From positions 806,001 through 870,000 of the forward strand of contig NZ_SMFM01000001.1 in assembly GCF_004349085.1 (NCBI RefSeq): a stretch of DNA of 64,000 bases, given 5' to 3'. Under the pieces are notes generated by a model. It was not told the DNA's origin. It saw only the letters and a program-made list of their open reading frames with translations, and did no database searches. Position numbers and translations under genes: made by a program. Below, piece by piece: positions 27,984 to 38,157 of the stretch; positions within the stretch are counted from its first letter, which is position 1; each line of letters begins with the position of its first letter. This DNA comes from Flavobacterium caseinilyticum. GTDB taxonomy: Bacteria; Bacteroidota; Bacteroidia; Flavobacteriales; Flavobacteriaceae.

Positions 27984-28631
27984 ATGGCATTATTGAGCAA
28001 AAAAGCAATGAATTTCGCATACGGAATGGGAGCGGCAGTTGTAATTATTGGAGCATTATTCAAAATTACACATATTGAATTTGGAATTTTAACAGGAAAC
28101 CTGATGCTTACGATCGGACTTGTTGTTGAAGCTGCTATTTTTGCGCTTTCGGCTTTTGAACCTGTGGATAAAGATTTAGATTGGACATTAGTTTATCCAG
28201 AACTAGCAAATGGACAGGCAAAACCAATGACTAAAAAAGTAGAAACTCCTACTGACACACAGGGAATGTTGTCTCAAAAATTGGATGCAATGTTGAAAGA
28301 TGCAAAAATTGATGGAGAATTAATGGCGAGTTTAGGAAACAGCATCAAAAACTTTGAATCAGCTGCAAAAGGAATCGCACCAACTGTTGATTCTATGAAT
28401 TCAACAAAAAAATACAGTGAGGAATTAACTTTGGCTGCGGCACAAATGGAATCTCTAAACAGTTTATATAAAATTCAATTACAAAGTGCTTCTAGAAATG
28501 CTCAAATAAATGAAGAAGTTGCTGAAAACAACTTGAAGTTAAAAGACCAAATGCAGTCATTGACTTCAAACCTGTCTTCTTTAAACAATGTATACGGTGG
28601 AATGCTATCTGCTATGAATAACAAAGGATAA
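27984..28631 (+). CDS. gldL: Gliding motility/T9SS inner-membrane motor protein GldL
   Basis: GldL forms the cytoplasmic-membrane motor with GldM, using proton flow to drive type IX secretion and gliding. The 215 residues have two N-terminal membrane helices (about 10-28 and 37-58), with glutamates flanking or within the second (VVEAAIF), as expected for the proton path. A coiled-coil-like cytoplasmic tail follows. It lies 44 bp after gldK and 44 bp before gldM. Confidence 0.95.
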   Translation: MALLSKKAMNFAYGMGAAVVIIGALFKITHIEFGILTGNLMLTIGLVVEAAIFALSAFEPVDKDLDWTLVYPELANGQAKPMTKKVETPTDTQGMLSQKLDAMLKDAKIDGELMASLGNSIKNFESAAKGIAPTVDSMNSTKKYSEELTLAAAQMESLNSLYKIQLQSASRNAQINEEVAENNLKLKDQMQSLTSNLSSLNNVYGGMLSAMNNKG

Positions 28632-28675
28632 TTAGTTTCGAACTAAAATAAACAATAAACTAATTATTAGAAAAT

Positions 28676-30220
28676 ATGGCAGGAGGAAAACTAACCCCTA
28701 GACAGAAGATGATTAACCTAATGTACTTGGTTTTTATCGCAATGTTAGCATTAAATATGTCAAAAGAAGTATTATCTGCTTTTGGATTGATGAATGAAAA
28801 ATTTGAAGGTTCAAATACCTCAGCTGAGCAATCAAACGCTCAAATGTTAGCTGGTTTAGATGCGAAAGCATCGGAAGCAGGTGGAGAGTTTGCAATAGCG
28901 GCGACAACGGCACACAAAGTAGAAGTGATTACAAAAAACTTTTATGATTACATCGCCAATATCAAATCAGAAGTTTTAGTAGGGACTGAAGTTGATCCTG
29001 AAACTGGAAAATTACCTTATGAGGCAATGGACAAAGGTGATAATATCGACAATTTATGGTTTAGCCCAGCGGGTTATTCGGCTAAAGGAAAAGAAGTTGT
29101 TGCTACAATTGAAAAGTATAAATCTGATATGAAGTTGGCTTTAGGCGACAATAAAAAATTAGCACCGATTTTATCTGAAGTTCAAACTAAGTTTAGTTTG
29201 GCAGATGTTAAGAATAAAGACGGTATAGCGATACCTTATTTAGATTATCATTTTAAAGGTTTTCCAGCTGTAGCCTCTCTGGCTAAATTATCTGCGTGGC
29301 AGAATGATGTTAAAAAAGCAGAATCAGATGTTTACAGTACTGCATTAGGTAAAGCGGCTGTTGCAGCTGCTTCATACAGTAACTATCAGGCTATTGTAGT
29401 TTTAGATAAAAATGCATATTTCCAAGGAGAACAAGTCACTGGTAAAGTAGTCTTAGGTCGTTACGATGAGAATACCAAACCTACAAATGTTACTGGTGCA
29501 AGATTGGATCCGGCTACTGGACAAGCCAAGATTGCTTTAACAGCTGGTGGTGTAGGTGAACAAAATATTGCAGGGCAATTTACGTTTATTGAAGATGGTA
29601 AAACAATTCCTCTAAAATTTGCTGGAAAATATGTTGTTGTACCAAGACCTAATTCTGCTACAATTTCAGCAGATAAGATGAATGTAGTTTATAGAGGCGT
29701 ATCAAATCCTATGACTATTTCATTTGCAGGTATCCCAGATAATGCTGTCAATGCCTCTGCTCCAGGTTTATCAAAGGTGGGCAACGGTAAATACGTTATG
29801 AATCCTGGTGGCGGTAGCGAAGTGGTTGTTAGTGTTTCAGGTAAAATGTCTGACGGAAAAGTTGCTAATGATAAAAAAGTATTTAGAATAAAAGGTATTC
29901 CTGGTCCAACCGGAACTATCAGAGGTGAAATGGGAGTGGTAAAAGGCCCTAAATCAAATTTAGAAATTGCGACAATCGGAGCAAAATTATTAGATTTTGA
30001 TTTTGAAGTTGGCTTAAATGTGGTTGGTTTTAATTTAAAAGTTACCGGTCAGCCTACTGTTGTTGTTTCTGGAAACAAGTTAAATGCGCAATGTAAAGCG
30101 GTACTTTCAAAAGCTGGAAGGGGTGATCAGGTTACTATTTCTGAAATTAAAACTAAGCTTGTAGGAGCAGGTAGCTATTTATTACCAAGAACAGCTCCAG
30201 TAATTTTTGAAATACAATAA
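28676..30220 (+). CDS. gldM: Gliding motility/T9SS motor shaft protein GldM
   Basis: GldM spans the inner membrane once and projects a long periplasmic rod to the GldKN ring. The 514 residues start MAGGKLTPRQKMINLMYLV, with the single helix near 13-32, followed by helical D1 and beta-rich D2-D4 domains. The length is near that of F. johnsoniae GldM (513). Its end overlaps the open frame before gldN, but the real gldN start lies 52 bp downstream. Confidence 0.95.
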   Translation: MAGGKLTPRQKMINLMYLVFIAMLALNMSKEVLSAFGLMNEKFEGSNTSAEQSNAQMLAGLDAKASEAGGEFAIAATTAHKVEVITKNFYDYIANIKSEVLVGTEVDPETGKLPYEAMDKGDNIDNLWFSPAGYSAKGKEVVATIEKYKSDMKLALGDNKKLAPILSEVQTKFSLADVKNKDGIAIPYLDYHFKGFPAVASLAKLSAWQNDVKKAESDVYSTALGKAAVAAASYSNYQAIVVLDKNAYFQGEQVTGKVVLGRYDENTKPTNVTGARLDPATGQAKIALTAGGVGEQNIAGQFTFIEDGKTIPLKFAGKYVVVPRPNSATISADKMNVVYRGVSNPMTISFAGIPDNAVNASAPGLSKVGNGKYVMNPGGGSEVVVSVSGKMSDGKVANDKKVFRIKGIPGPTGTIRGEMGVVKGPKSNLEIATIGAKLLDFDFEVGLNVVGFNLKVTGQPTVVVSGNKLNAQCKAVLSKAGRGDQVTISEIKTKLVGAGSYLLPRTAPVIFEIQ

Positions 30221-30272
30221 TACGTTTGTTTTTATAAAAAAACTAACTACAATATCTTATAAAGATAAAATC

Positions 30273-31163
30273 ATGAATGTAAGAAATTTTTTATTAGCCA
30301 TTGTCCTTGTTACTGGTAGTTTTGCTTCTAGTGCTCAGTCAAACTTGCTTAATGCGAAAAGTCCTGATGAAATAGGACAAAAGACTGCCGGACAAGTCGA
30401 TGCGGATAATGATAAGCCATTAGCTTATGGTTATGTGCATGATAGAGATGTATTGATGGGTAAGACCACATGGGAAATTATAGATCTAAGCGAAAAGATA
30501 AATTTTGCGCTGTACTTTCCTGTAGATACGGCAAACATTGGTTCCGACAGGAGATCTTTGTATGATGTGCTGACCAAAGCGATGAGAAGTGGTGAAATTA
30601 CAGAAGTATATACTGATAGCTATTTTAATACTAAAAAATCTTTGCAGGATATACAAGGTTCATTAACTCGAATTGATACTACCGATTCAGGAAGAGAGCA
30701 AATAAATGCAGGAACTCAAATATCTGACGAATATATTTTAAGACAAGATCTTTCTGCTCAAGATGTAAGTCAATATAAGATTAAAGGATATTGGTATTTT
30801 GACAAGCGTCAAAGTGAATTGAAGTATCGTTTATTGGGAATTTGCCCGGTGACACCGGATGTTTATACAATGAACAGCGAAGAAAAGGATTATATCGAGT
30901 TGTTTTGGGTGTTTTTCCCTGATGCAAGAGATGTTCTTCACAAAGCAAAAGCGTTTAACGACAAGAATTCAGCAATGCCGATTTCTTTTGATCAAATCTT
31001 GAATTCACGTCGCTTCAATAGTGTTATCTATAAAGAAGAAAACGTGTATGGCGATAGATCTATTGATGAATACATGAAAGACAATGCTCAAAATCAGTTG
31101 TTAGAATCTGAAAGAGTAAAAGAAAAAATTCGAAATTTCGAACAGGATATGTGGAATTATTAA
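30273..31163 (+). CDS. gldN: Gliding motility/T9SS ring protein GldN
   Basis: GldN is the periplasmic partner of GldK in the type IX secretion ring. The start is placed at MNVRNFLLAIVLVTG because a signal peptide (about 1-20, ending SSAQS) begins there; an upstream ATG in frame would overlap gldM and precede the signal with unrelated residues. The 296-residue mature form contains the YGYVHDRDVLMGKTTWE and ICPVTPDVYT segments typical of GldN. A terminator follows, so the gld operon ends here. Confidence 0.95.
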   Translation: MNVRNFLLAIVLVTGSFASSAQSNLLNAKSPDEIGQKTAGQVDADNDKPLAYGYVHDRDVLMGKTTWEIIDLSEKINFALYFPVDTANIGSDRRSLYDVLTKAMRSGEITEVYTDSYFNTKKSLQDIQGSLTRIDTTDSGREQINAGTQISDEYILRQDLSAQDVSQYKIKGYWYFDKRQSELKYRLLGICPVTPDVYTMNSEEKDYIELFWVFFPDARDVLHKAKAFNDKNSAMPISFDQILNSRRFNSVIYKEENVYGDRSIDEYMKDNAQNQLLESERVKEKIRNFEQDMWNY

Positions 31164-31186
31164 TTTGGATTTTAAAACATAATAAT

Positions 31187-31218
31187 AAACTCTTACTGTA
31201 ATGGTAGGAGTTTTTTTG
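31187..31218 (+). terminator. Terminator of the gldKLMN operon
   Basis: AAACTCTTAC (31187-31196) pairs with GTAGGAGTTT (31204-31213) with one G-U pair, followed by a run of T. Confidence 0.8.
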
Positions 31219-31263
31219 TTTTAATGTGTTTACTTTGTATTTATTTAAAACGAGTTATTTCAA

Positions 31264-32316
31264 ATGATCGATTATTTAATTATTGGTTCCGGTTTAGCAG
31301 GCATTTCATTTGCAGAGATGGCTTTGCGTAATGATAAATCAATTTTGGTTTTGGATAATAATTCTCAAAATTCTACTAAAATTGCCGGAGGATTATATAA
31401 TCCGGTAATTTTAAAGAGGTTTAGTGAAGTTTGGCAGGCAAAAGAGCAATTAATATTGATGAATGAATTTTATTCTTTCTTAGAAAAAAAACTAAATTGT
31501 AAATTTGATTTTAAAAGACCAATATTACGAAAATTCTTTTCAATTGAAGAGCAGAACAATTGGTTCACTGCTTCTGATAAAATTGGACTAGCTCCTTTTT
31601 TATCAACTGATTTGATTTCTAAAAAGTATATAGGAATTGATTCCCCATACGGTTATGGCCAAGTATTACAAACGGGTTATGTTGATACGTTTTTGTTGGT
31701 AAACAAATACAGAGAATATTTAAAACAAAATAACCTTTTTGAAGAAGTGTCATTTGAATATGACTCTTTGCGAATTGAATCTGATGGCATTCGTTATAAA
31801 GATGCAATAGCTAAGCATATTATCTTTGCTGAAGGTTTTGGACTGCATGCAAATCCATATTTTAATCATTTGCCTTTAGACGGTACCAAAGGAGAACTTT
31901 TTATCATAAAAGCTCCTCTTTTAGTTTTGGACGTAATTGTTAATACCAGTGTGTTTATTTTGCCTCTTGGGAAGGATTTATTCAAAGTTGGAGCGACGTA
32001 TAACTGGAAAGACAAAACAGACTTACCCACTGAGGAAGGAAAAATGGAATTATTGGCAAGAATCAAAGAAATTATAACCTGTGATTTTGAAATTGTAGAG
32101 CATTTCGCCGGTGTTCGACCAACGGTAAAAGACAGAAGGCCATTAGTGGGAACTCATTGCAATTATGAATCACTACATATTCTCAACGGTTTAGGAACAC
32201 GAGGAGTAATGCTTGGCCCTGCGATGGCAAAAGCATTATTTGACAATATAGAAAATCAGATACCTTTAAATAAGGAAATTGATATTAGTAGATTTTTGCC
32301 TAAAAGTAAGATATAG
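31264..32316 (+). CDS. FAD-dependent oxidoreductase (DAO family)
   Basis: The 350-residue protein opens with the dinucleotide-binding motif DYLIIGSGLAGISFAEMAL and carries a C-terminal FAD-contact segment, HFAGVRPTVKDRRPLVG...LNGLGTRGVMLGPAMA. This is the D-amino-acid/glycine oxidase fold that also forms half of MnmC. Its substrate is unknown. It is convergent with the DUF983 gene, 2 bp apart, with no terminator between. Confidence 0.85.
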   Translation: MIDYLIIGSGLAGISFAEMALRNDKSILVLDNNSQNSTKIAGGLYNPVILKRFSEVWQAKEQLILMNEFYSFLEKKLNCKFDFKRPILRKFFSIEEQNNWFTASDKIGLAPFLSTDLISKKYIGIDSPYGYGQVLQTGYVDTFLLVNKYREYLKQNNLFEEVSFEYDSLRIESDGIRYKDAIAKHIIFAEGFGLHANPYFNHLPLDGTKGELFIIKAPLLVLDVIVNTSVFILPLGKDLFKVGATYNWKDKTDLPTEEGKMELLARIKEIITCDFEIVEHFAGVRPTVKDRRPLVGTHCNYESLHILNGLGTRGVMLGPAMAKALFDNIENQIPLNKEIDISRFLPKSKI

Positions 32317-32318
32317 CA

Positions 32319-32702
32319 TTATTGTTGGTTCGCTTTTGGATCATAGGAAACAAACATATTGATATATACGTTTCTGGACCATCGCAAGATAAATGGAAAT
32401 AAGACAATGAGTGATGTGATGATAGCGATAAAAGCTATTTTCAGGCTGGAGCCAAAGATTACAAAAGAGATAATAAAGGCAGCAATTCCAACAGCAACAT
32501 TCAGTCCGTAACTGACATACATTGCTCCATAAAAAAAGGAGGGTTCAATTTGATATCTCAAACCACAATGGCTGCAATTTTCATGCATTTTTAATATTTT
32601 ATTGAAATGCAGAGGGTTTTTGTCCAAATACATACTCTCATTCTGACATTTAGGACAAGTTCCTGTTAAAATGCTATATAATTTGGATCCTTTTTTTAAC
32701 AT
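32319..32702 (-). CDS. DUF983 membrane protein
   Basis: The 127-residue protein has two zinc-knuckle-like pairs, CPKC near residue 18 and CSHCG near 45. Two membrane helices follow (about 58-85 and 90-110). This is the DUF983 pattern. The ATG at 32702 was chosen over a TTG two codons upstream. Function is unknown; relatives sometimes sit near cytochrome oxidase genes, but not here. Confidence 0.8.
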   Translation of the reverse strand: MLKKGSKLYSILTGTCPKCQNESMYLDKNPLHFNKILKMHENCSHCGLRYQIEPSFFYGAMYVSYGLNVAVGIAAFIISFVIFGSSLKIAFIAIITSLIVLFPFILRWSRNVYINMFVSYDPKANQQ

Positions 32703-32774
32703 TTGCAAAAAATTTAATTTTCCTTCTTTAGAGTTACAAATTTACACATTTGAAAAGGAATAAAATCATAATAC

Positions 32775-34682
32775 ATGCTTAACATACATAATTTATCCGT
32801 TTCATTCGGAGGTTCCTATTTATTTGAAGAAGTTACCTTTCGATTAGGTGCTGGAGACCGTGTGGGTCTTGTTGGGAAGAACGGAGCGGGAAAATCAACG
32901 ATGCTTAAAATGTTGGCCAAAGATTTTGCTCCTGATTCAGGAGTGATTTCTCAAGAGAAGGATCTTCGCATGGGGTTCTTGCGTCAGGATATCGATTTTG
33001 AGCAGGGTAGAACAGTTCTGGAAGAGGCATACGAAGCCTTTACGGAAATTAAAATTGTTGAAAAAAAACTCGAGGAGATTAATCATCTTTTAGTTACCCG
33101 CACAGATTATGAAAGTGACGAATACAGTCAAATTATAGAAGACTTATCGGAGTATACACACCGTTTTGAATTATTGGGCGGTTATAATTATGTAGGTGAT
33201 ACAGAAAAGATTTTACTTGGTTTAGGATTTAAAAGAGATGTTTTCGATAATCAAACCGAAACTTTTTCAGGTGGATGGAGAATGCGTATCGAACTAGCCA
33301 AATTATTATTACAGGCTAACGATGTTTTGTTACTTGATGAGCCAACAAATCACTTGGACATAGAAAGTATTATTTGGTTAGAAAGTTTCCTTCGTAATTA
33401 TCCGGGAGTTGTTGTGATTGTTTCGCATGATAAGATGTTTTTGGACAATGTGACGAACAGAACCATCGAAATTTCCCTTGGCAAAGCCTATGATTTCAAT
33501 AAACCCTATTCTCAATATTTAGAATTGCGACATGAAATTCGGGAGAAGCAATTGGCAACGCAAAAAAACCAGGCCAAAAAAATTGAAGAAACCGAAAAAT
33601 TAATTGAAAAATTCCGTGCCAAAGCTTCCAAAGCTTCGATGGCGCAGTCGTTAATCAAAAAATTAGATAAAGTAGAGCGTATCGAAGTAGATGAAGATGA
33701 CAATTCAGTGATGAACATTACCTTTCCTGTTTCGAAAGAACCGGGAAGAGTCGTAATTGAAGCTGAAAATGTGACGAAAAGCTATGGAGATAAAACAATA
33801 TTGAAAGACATTAGTCTTTTGGTAGAGCGTGGAAGCAAGATTGCATTCGTTGGACAAAACGGTCAGGGGAAATCTACTTTCATAAAAGCTATTGTGGATG
33901 AGTTTAAATATCAAGGGAACATCAAATTAGGTCATAATGTTCAATTAGGGTATTTTGCGCAAAATCAGGCCGAGTATCTGGATGGCGAAATTACATTGTT
34001 GCAGACCATGGAGGATGCCGCAGCGGATACAAACAGAATGAAAGTACGTGACATGCTGGGTTCTTTCTTGTTTCGTGGCGATGATGTAGAGAAAAAAGTA
34101 AAAGTTCTTTCAGGAGGCGAAAGAAACCGTTTAGCGTTGTGTAAGTTATTATTGCAGCCTATTAATGTTTTGCTGATGGATGAACCTACCAATCACTTGG
34201 ACATCAAATCTAAAAATGTTTTGAAAGCCGCACTTCAAAAATTTGGAGGAACCTTACTATTGGTTTCTCACGATAGAGATTTCTTGCAAGGAATGTCAAA
34301 TTTGGTTTATGAATTTAAAGACCAAAAAATAAAAGAATATTTAGGTGATATCAACTATTTCTTAGAACAACGCAATATGGAAAACATGCGTGAAGTGGAG
34401 AAAAAAGATGCAGAAAAAGCCGCTGCACCTAAGGAGAGTAACAAAGCTTCCTACGAAGATCAAAAGAAAGGGAAAGCTTTACAAAACAAATTGAGTAAAG
34501 TTGAAAGCCAAATCAAACAGTTAGAAAAGGACATTCAACAAGATGATAAAATGTTGGCTTCTAATTATGATAAGCATATTGAAGACGCGAAGTTTTTCAT
34601 GGCGTATAATAAGAAAAAAGCAGAGTTAGATAAACTGCTGCTGGACTGGGAAGTGGTTCAGGAAGAAATAGATAATTTATAG
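32775..34682 (+). CDS. ABC-F family ATPase
   Basis: This soluble protein carries two ABC ATPase domains and no membrane segment. Walker A is GLVGKNGAGKST (about 35) and AFVGQNGQGKST (about 362). Signature motifs are FSGGWRMR and LSGGERNR, with Walker B LLLDEPTNHLD and LLMDEPTNHLD. A C-terminal coiled coil (about 560-635) resembles Uup. ABC-F proteins act on the ribosome E site. The window gives no sign of an antibiotic-resistance context, so a housekeeping role is more likely. Confidence 0.92.
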   Translation: MLNIHNLSVSFGGSYLFEEVTFRLGAGDRVGLVGKNGAGKSTMLKMLAKDFAPDSGVISQEKDLRMGFLRQDIDFEQGRTVLEEAYEAFTEIKIVEKKLEEINHLLVTRTDYESDEYSQIIEDLSEYTHRFELLGGYNYVGDTEKILLGLGFKRDVFDNQTETFSGGWRMRIELAKLLLQANDVLLLDEPTNHLDIESIIWLESFLRNYPGVVVIVSHDKMFLDNVTNRTIEISLGKAYDFNKPYSQYLELRHEIREKQLATQKNQAKKIEETEKLIEKFRAKASKASMAQSLIKKLDKVERIEVDEDDNSVMNITFPVSKEPGRVVIEAENVTKSYGDKTILKDISLLVERGSKIAFVGQNGQGKSTFIKAIVDEFKYQGNIKLGHNVQLGYFAQNQAEYLDGEITLLQTMEDAAADTNRMKVRDMLGSFLFRGDDVEKKVKVLSGGERNRLALCKLLLQPINVLLMDEPTNHLDIKSKNVLKAALQKFGGTLLLVSHDRDFLQGMSNLVYEFKDQKIKEYLGDINYFLEQRNMENMREVEKKDAEKAAAPKESNKASYEDQKKGKALQNKLSKVESQIKQLEKDIQQDDKMLASNYDKHIEDAKFFMAYNKKKAELDKLLLDWEVVQEEIDNL

Positions 34683-34715
34683 AAAAAAAGAGTTCCGTAA
34701 TGGAACTCTTTTTTT
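34683..34715. terminator. Bidirectional terminator after the ABC-F gene and App1-like gene
   Basis: The A-tract plus GAGTTCC (34683-34696) pairs with GGAACTC plus T-tract (34702-34715), 5-nt loop, between convergent genes. It touches the App1 stop codon. Confidence 0.88.
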
Positions 34716-35682
34716 ATGCAATAATCCCTATGGATTTGGAGTGCGCAATGGCTTCACTACTGTCTTTGAAGTAGCAAATGGATACTTTTAGGGTTTCTAA
34801 ATTTTTTAAAACAATTGTTACTTTTTCTTTTTTGCTTGTCCCAGTTTGTCTGATATAAACGGCTTTTACAGTTACCGGAAAAATTTTGCAAATGGCTTCG
34901 TATAAAAAAGGATCATGTTGCGAATCATCACCAATGAGGACATATCCTAAAGTGGGATAGAATTCTAATATATGTTTTATTTTTTCAAATTTATGATTGT
35001 GATCTCCTCTTCCTGTCAGGAAAAAATCTCTCAGGCTCGTTTTGATGTCTTTCAATAGCAACACCGCTTTGGGGAGCTCATGAAGTTCAGTAAATTTTGT
35101 GATAAAACGGTATAAATTCCATTCACTGCTGGAAACATAAAAAAACGCATTGAATTCCTCTTTATTTTCTCTCCCCGCCGTACTCAGTGCCTGATAATGG
35201 GGTACAACATCATCATATATTTTTCTTTTATTGATGTTTTTGAATAACAAAACATATAATTTTTTAAGGGGATTCAGTGTGTGAGAAACTAAAAAAGTAT
35301 CATCAATATCAGATATAATTCCTAAATTTCCTTTGTGTGGTCGAATGTAACTGTCTTTCGTTGTGATAGTTTGGTTTTTGTAAATAATGCTTACTTCATA
35401 ATCAATCCAGCCATAATTTGTGTCTTGGTCTAATGGAACGCAAAATTTAAAATAACCATCGATTAAGGTTTTGGTATGAATTTTGGAATTGTTGTGTTTC
35501 AGATAAACATCAGCATTTGCCTGCGTTTTTATTTGAAACATTTTAATAACAGAAGTTGCATTTTTTAGATTTTTTTTTTGAAAATTATACTCTTCCATTG
35601 ATGTTGGTTTGAAAACATGCCCCATGACAATTAATTCCTGTTCGTTAGCATATCCGCGGTATAATTTTAAAATTGGTTTCAT
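34714..35682 (-). CDS. App1-like phosphatidate phosphatase domain protein (DUF2183)
   Basis: The 322-residue protein has a N-terminal beta-rich half and a C-terminal haloacid-dehalogenase-like half. The catalytic DxDxT is seen as ISDIDDTFL, followed by FYVSSSEWNLY, LKDIKTSLRDFF and YVLIGDDSQHDPFLY, the App1 signatures. Yeast App1 removes the phosphate from phosphatidate to give diacylglycerol. No signal peptide is evident. It is divergent from a DAG kinase gene, 63 bp apart, which suggests linked lipid metabolism (inference). Confidence 0.85.
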   Translation of the reverse strand: MKPILKLYRGYANEQELIVMGHVFKPTSMEEYNFQKKNLKNATSVIKMFQIKTQANADVYLKHNNSKIHTKTLIDGYFKFCVPLDQDTNYGWIDYEVSIIYKNQTITTKDSYIRPHKGNLGIISDIDDTFLVSHTLNPLKKLYVLLFKNINKRKIYDDVVPHYQALSTAGRENKEEFNAFFYVSSSEWNLYRFITKFTELHELPKAVLLLKDIKTSLRDFFLTGRGDHNHKFEKIKHILEFYPTLGYVLIGDDSQHDPFLYEAICKIFPVTVKAVYIRQTGTSKKEKVTIVLKNLETLKVSICYFKDSSEAIAHSKSIGIIA

Positions 35683-35745
35683 ATATTGTAGTACTTTTGA
35701 AGATGTTGAAATTAATTATTTTTAACCAATAAAAGAGAATAAAGT

Positions 35746-36636
35746 TTGAAAAATAATATTATCCTGATCGTTAATCCTATTTCTGGAGATGTTGATAAGT
35801 CAGCACTTATTGACGCTACGACTGCTTTTGCTGAAAAGGAAGATTTGAATCTTGTGGTTTATAATACTTCCGGGATATCAGATATTGAAAATATAAGAGT
35901 ACTGTATAATACCTATCAACCCAAGCGAATCATTGTAGCCGGTGGCGACGGAACCATAAAAATGGTTGCAGAAGCTATGGAAAAGCATGATGTCGTTATT
36001 GGGATTTTACCCGCTGGTTCTGCTAATGGTTTAGCAGTGGATTTAAATTTGCCGGCAACAACCGAAGAAAATTTAGAAATTGCTTTCCATAATGATTATA
36101 TGGAAATTGATATGATTTCCATTAATGGTAAAAAAAGTATTCATTTAAGTGATTTAGGTGTAAATGCAGAATTAATTAAGAACTATGAAGGCGGCAGCAT
36201 AAGAGGTAAATGGGGTTACGCTTTGCAAACTGTATCTACTTTAATTGACTTAGACGATCCATTTATTGCAACAATTACAGGAGATTTTCCAACTATTGAA
36301 TGCGAGGCAAGAATGATTGTCATCGCCAATTCTCAAAAATATGGCACCGGAGTTTCTATTAATCCAAACGGAGTAATGGACGATGGCAAGTTTGAATTGG
36401 TTATTTTAAAAAATATGGATTTGATTGTACTGGGTAAAATTATCACTGGAAATATGCCTGTAGATAGCAATGATGTCGAAATTATCTCTACTGATAAAGC
36501 ATTTGTCACAACCAACATTCCGGTAAGTTTTCAAATAGATGGTGAATATTGTGGAACTGAAACGAAATTGAATATCGAAATTTTACCAAAACAAATGAAA
36601 TTAGCGATTCCCAAGCCTATAGGCGAGATTATTTAA
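35746..36636 (+). CDS. Diacylglycerol kinase family lipid kinase (YegS/DgkB-like)
   Basis: The 296-residue cytosolic lipid kinase starts with ILIVNPISGD and has the glycine-rich ATP loop VAGGDGTIKMVAEAM and LPAGSANGLAVDLNLP. The C-terminal half is beta-rich, including FQIDGEYCGTE. It begins at a TTG codon, chosen because it gives the standard N-terminus. It is divergent from the App1-like phosphatase gene and its last 8 bp overlap the convergent FemAB-like gene. Conversion of diacylglycerol to phosphatidate is the expected reaction. Confidence 0.88.
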   Translation: MKNNIILIVNPISGDVDKSALIDATTAFAEKEDLNLVVYNTSGISDIENIRVLYNTYQPKRIIVAGGDGTIKMVAEAMEKHDVVIGILPAGSANGLAVDLNLPATTEENLEIAFHNDYMEIDMISINGKKSIHLSDLGVNAELIKNYEGGSIRGKWGYALQTVSTLIDLDDPFIATITGDFPTIECEARMIVIANSQKYGTGVSINPNGVMDDGKFELVILKNMDLIVLGKIITGNMPVDSNDVEIISTDKAFVTTNIPVSFQIDGEYCGTETKLNIEILPKQMKLAIPKPIGEII

Positions 36637-37777
36637 ACGGATTTCGTTCCTGCCAAAGAGTTTCAGGTTCTAAATACTTAAATATTTTTGGCATATGGGG
36701 ATTCACCATTTCATTGGTATGGGCGATAAGACCATACATTTTCACTGGTTTGGCACCAACAGAACTTTTAATTTCCAAAGCCGTCCTCGCAAAGACAATT
36801 TCCTTGAAGCCTTTATTTATGGAATAAGCGATCATGTCGTACAACATATTTAGATACAGCATTTTTTCACGTTGAATACTTTCATCATAGCCCAGAAAAT
36901 AGGTATCCATTATTTTACCATTTTTTATTAATGTGTTAAAACCAATTAGTTTTTCATCGATAAAATAGCCGTAAAATAGAAACTTGTCTTTTAATATTTC
37001 TTTGAAAACTCTAAAATGATTTTTTGGCAGAAAGAATGTATTGAAAGGAGCATTTTTAGCAACATGGAAATACAAATCATAAATTGTCTCCTCTAAAGCA
37101 ATGATGTCCTCCAGATGCAACTTTCTTTTCTCGATCAGAGATGCTTTCTTTCGCGCTCTTTTATATTGATCTCGGTATTTTTTTGATAGTGAATCGATAT
37201 AATCTTGTTCTGATTTCCAATTTTCATTAATAGAAAAAACCATGTTGGGTTGCGTGGAAAACTGATAATCCTTTTTGAATTCGGGAACGGCAAAGTCCTT
37301 TATTTCGTCTTCGCTAAAATCTTTGTAGGTAGTGATGTGAATTTTTATACCCTTAGATTTAAACCTTTTTTTTAATTCTGTAGCAGCAGCGTGCAATGTC
37401 TGTAATGCTTTCTTTTTATCGATTGTGTCTGATAAGGTGAATGAATTTTGACCAGTTAACATGTTATTGCCAATGACAAGTACATGAGAGCCGAAGTTTC
37501 TAAAAACAGTATTCCGAACAGCAGTTTTGATGCATTTATCACGTTCCCCAAAGGATTCTAATTTATTAAGATCTAAAAATTGGGAGAGGCCAATACCAAC
37601 TAAAGTTTCTTTTTCGAAAATCCCGATGAAATGGCAAATCATGTTGTCAGGAGATGATTTCTCTAGAACCTCCAGATATTTTTTGGATAAAAAAATGGTT
37701 GTAGTCGCTAAATCATTCCAGCTTGCAGGAAGTTGTGCAGTGGAATCATAAATTGTAAAAGAATAAGCTGTATTCAA
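36629..37777 (-). CDS. GNAT/FemAB-like acyltransferase
   Basis: The 382-residue protein looks like the peptidogalycan biosynthesis/recognition family of GNAT-fold proteins. Its central segment [16 protein letters not shown] is followed by the acetyltransferase-like [32 protein letters not shown] and [23 protein letters not shown]. Residue clusters match BioF2-like acyltransferases, but the substrate cannot be read from sequence. It is convergent with the DAG kinase gene, overlapping by 8 bp. Confidence 0.7.
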   Translation of the reverse strand: MNTAYSFTIYDSTAQLPASWNDLATTTIFLSKKYLEVLEKSSPDNMICHFIGIFEKETLVGIGLSQFLDLNKLESFGERDKCIKTAVRNTVFRNFGSHVLVIGNNMLTGQNSFTLSDTIDKKKALQTLHAAATELKKRFKSKGIKIHITTYKDFSEDEIKDFAVPEFKKDYQFSTQPNMVFSINENWKSEQDYIDSLSKKYRDQYKRARKKASLIEKRKLHLEDIIALEETIYDLYFHVAKNAPFNTFFLPKNHFRVFKEILKDKFLFYGYFIDEKLIGFNTLIKNGKIMDTYFLGYDESIQREKMLYLNMLYDMIAYSINKGFKEIVFARTALEIKSSVGAKPVKMYGLIAHTNEMVNPHMPKIFKYLEPETLWQERNPFK

Positions 37778-37874
37778 ATTGAAAGGTAATGTTTTTCCAA
37801 AATTAGTTAATAAAGTTAAAGTATTACTGAATGGCTCGAAATTAAGTAACTTTATAAAAATAAAAAAGCAAATT

Positions 37875-38150
37875 ATGAAAACCTACACAGAGGAAACCGT
37901 CAAAACGGAGTTAAAAGATTTAAAAAATTGGAAATTTATCAATAATGGAATAGAAAAAAATTTTAAGTTTTTAGATTTCACCCAAGCATTGGGTTTTATA
38001 GTACAAGTAGGAGTGATGGCAGAAAAGGAAAGTCACCACCCGGAATTATTTAATGTGTACAATAAAGTTACAATACGTTTGACAACGCATGATGCTAATG
38101 GAGTTACTGATAAAGATATTGATTTGGCGAAAGCTATAGAAAAGATTTAA
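37875..38150 (+). CDS. phhB: Pterin-4a-carbinolamine dehydratase
   Basis: This enzyme dehydrates 4a-hydroxytetrahydrobiopterin so that the pterin cofactor of aromatic amino acid hydroxylases can be recycled. The 91-residue product starts MKTYTEETV; an upstream in-frame ATG would add 32 residues not seen in the family. The signature [24 protein letters not shown] (read as contiguous conserved blocks) carries the catalytic histidines. A matching aromatic amino acid hydroxylase lies at 55367-57124. Terminator at 38158-38198. Confidence 0.92.
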   Translation: MKTYTEETVKTELKDLKNWKFINNGIEKNFKFLDFTQALGFIVQVGVMAEKESHHPELFNVYNKVTIRLTTHDANGVTDKDIDLAKAIEKI

Positions 38151-38157
38151 AGAAAAT

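Noticed and set aside
32775..34682. Antibiotic-resistance ABC-F gene
   Set aside because: The C-terminal coiled coil and chromosomal setting fit housekeeping Uup-like proteins; no resistance context is seen.
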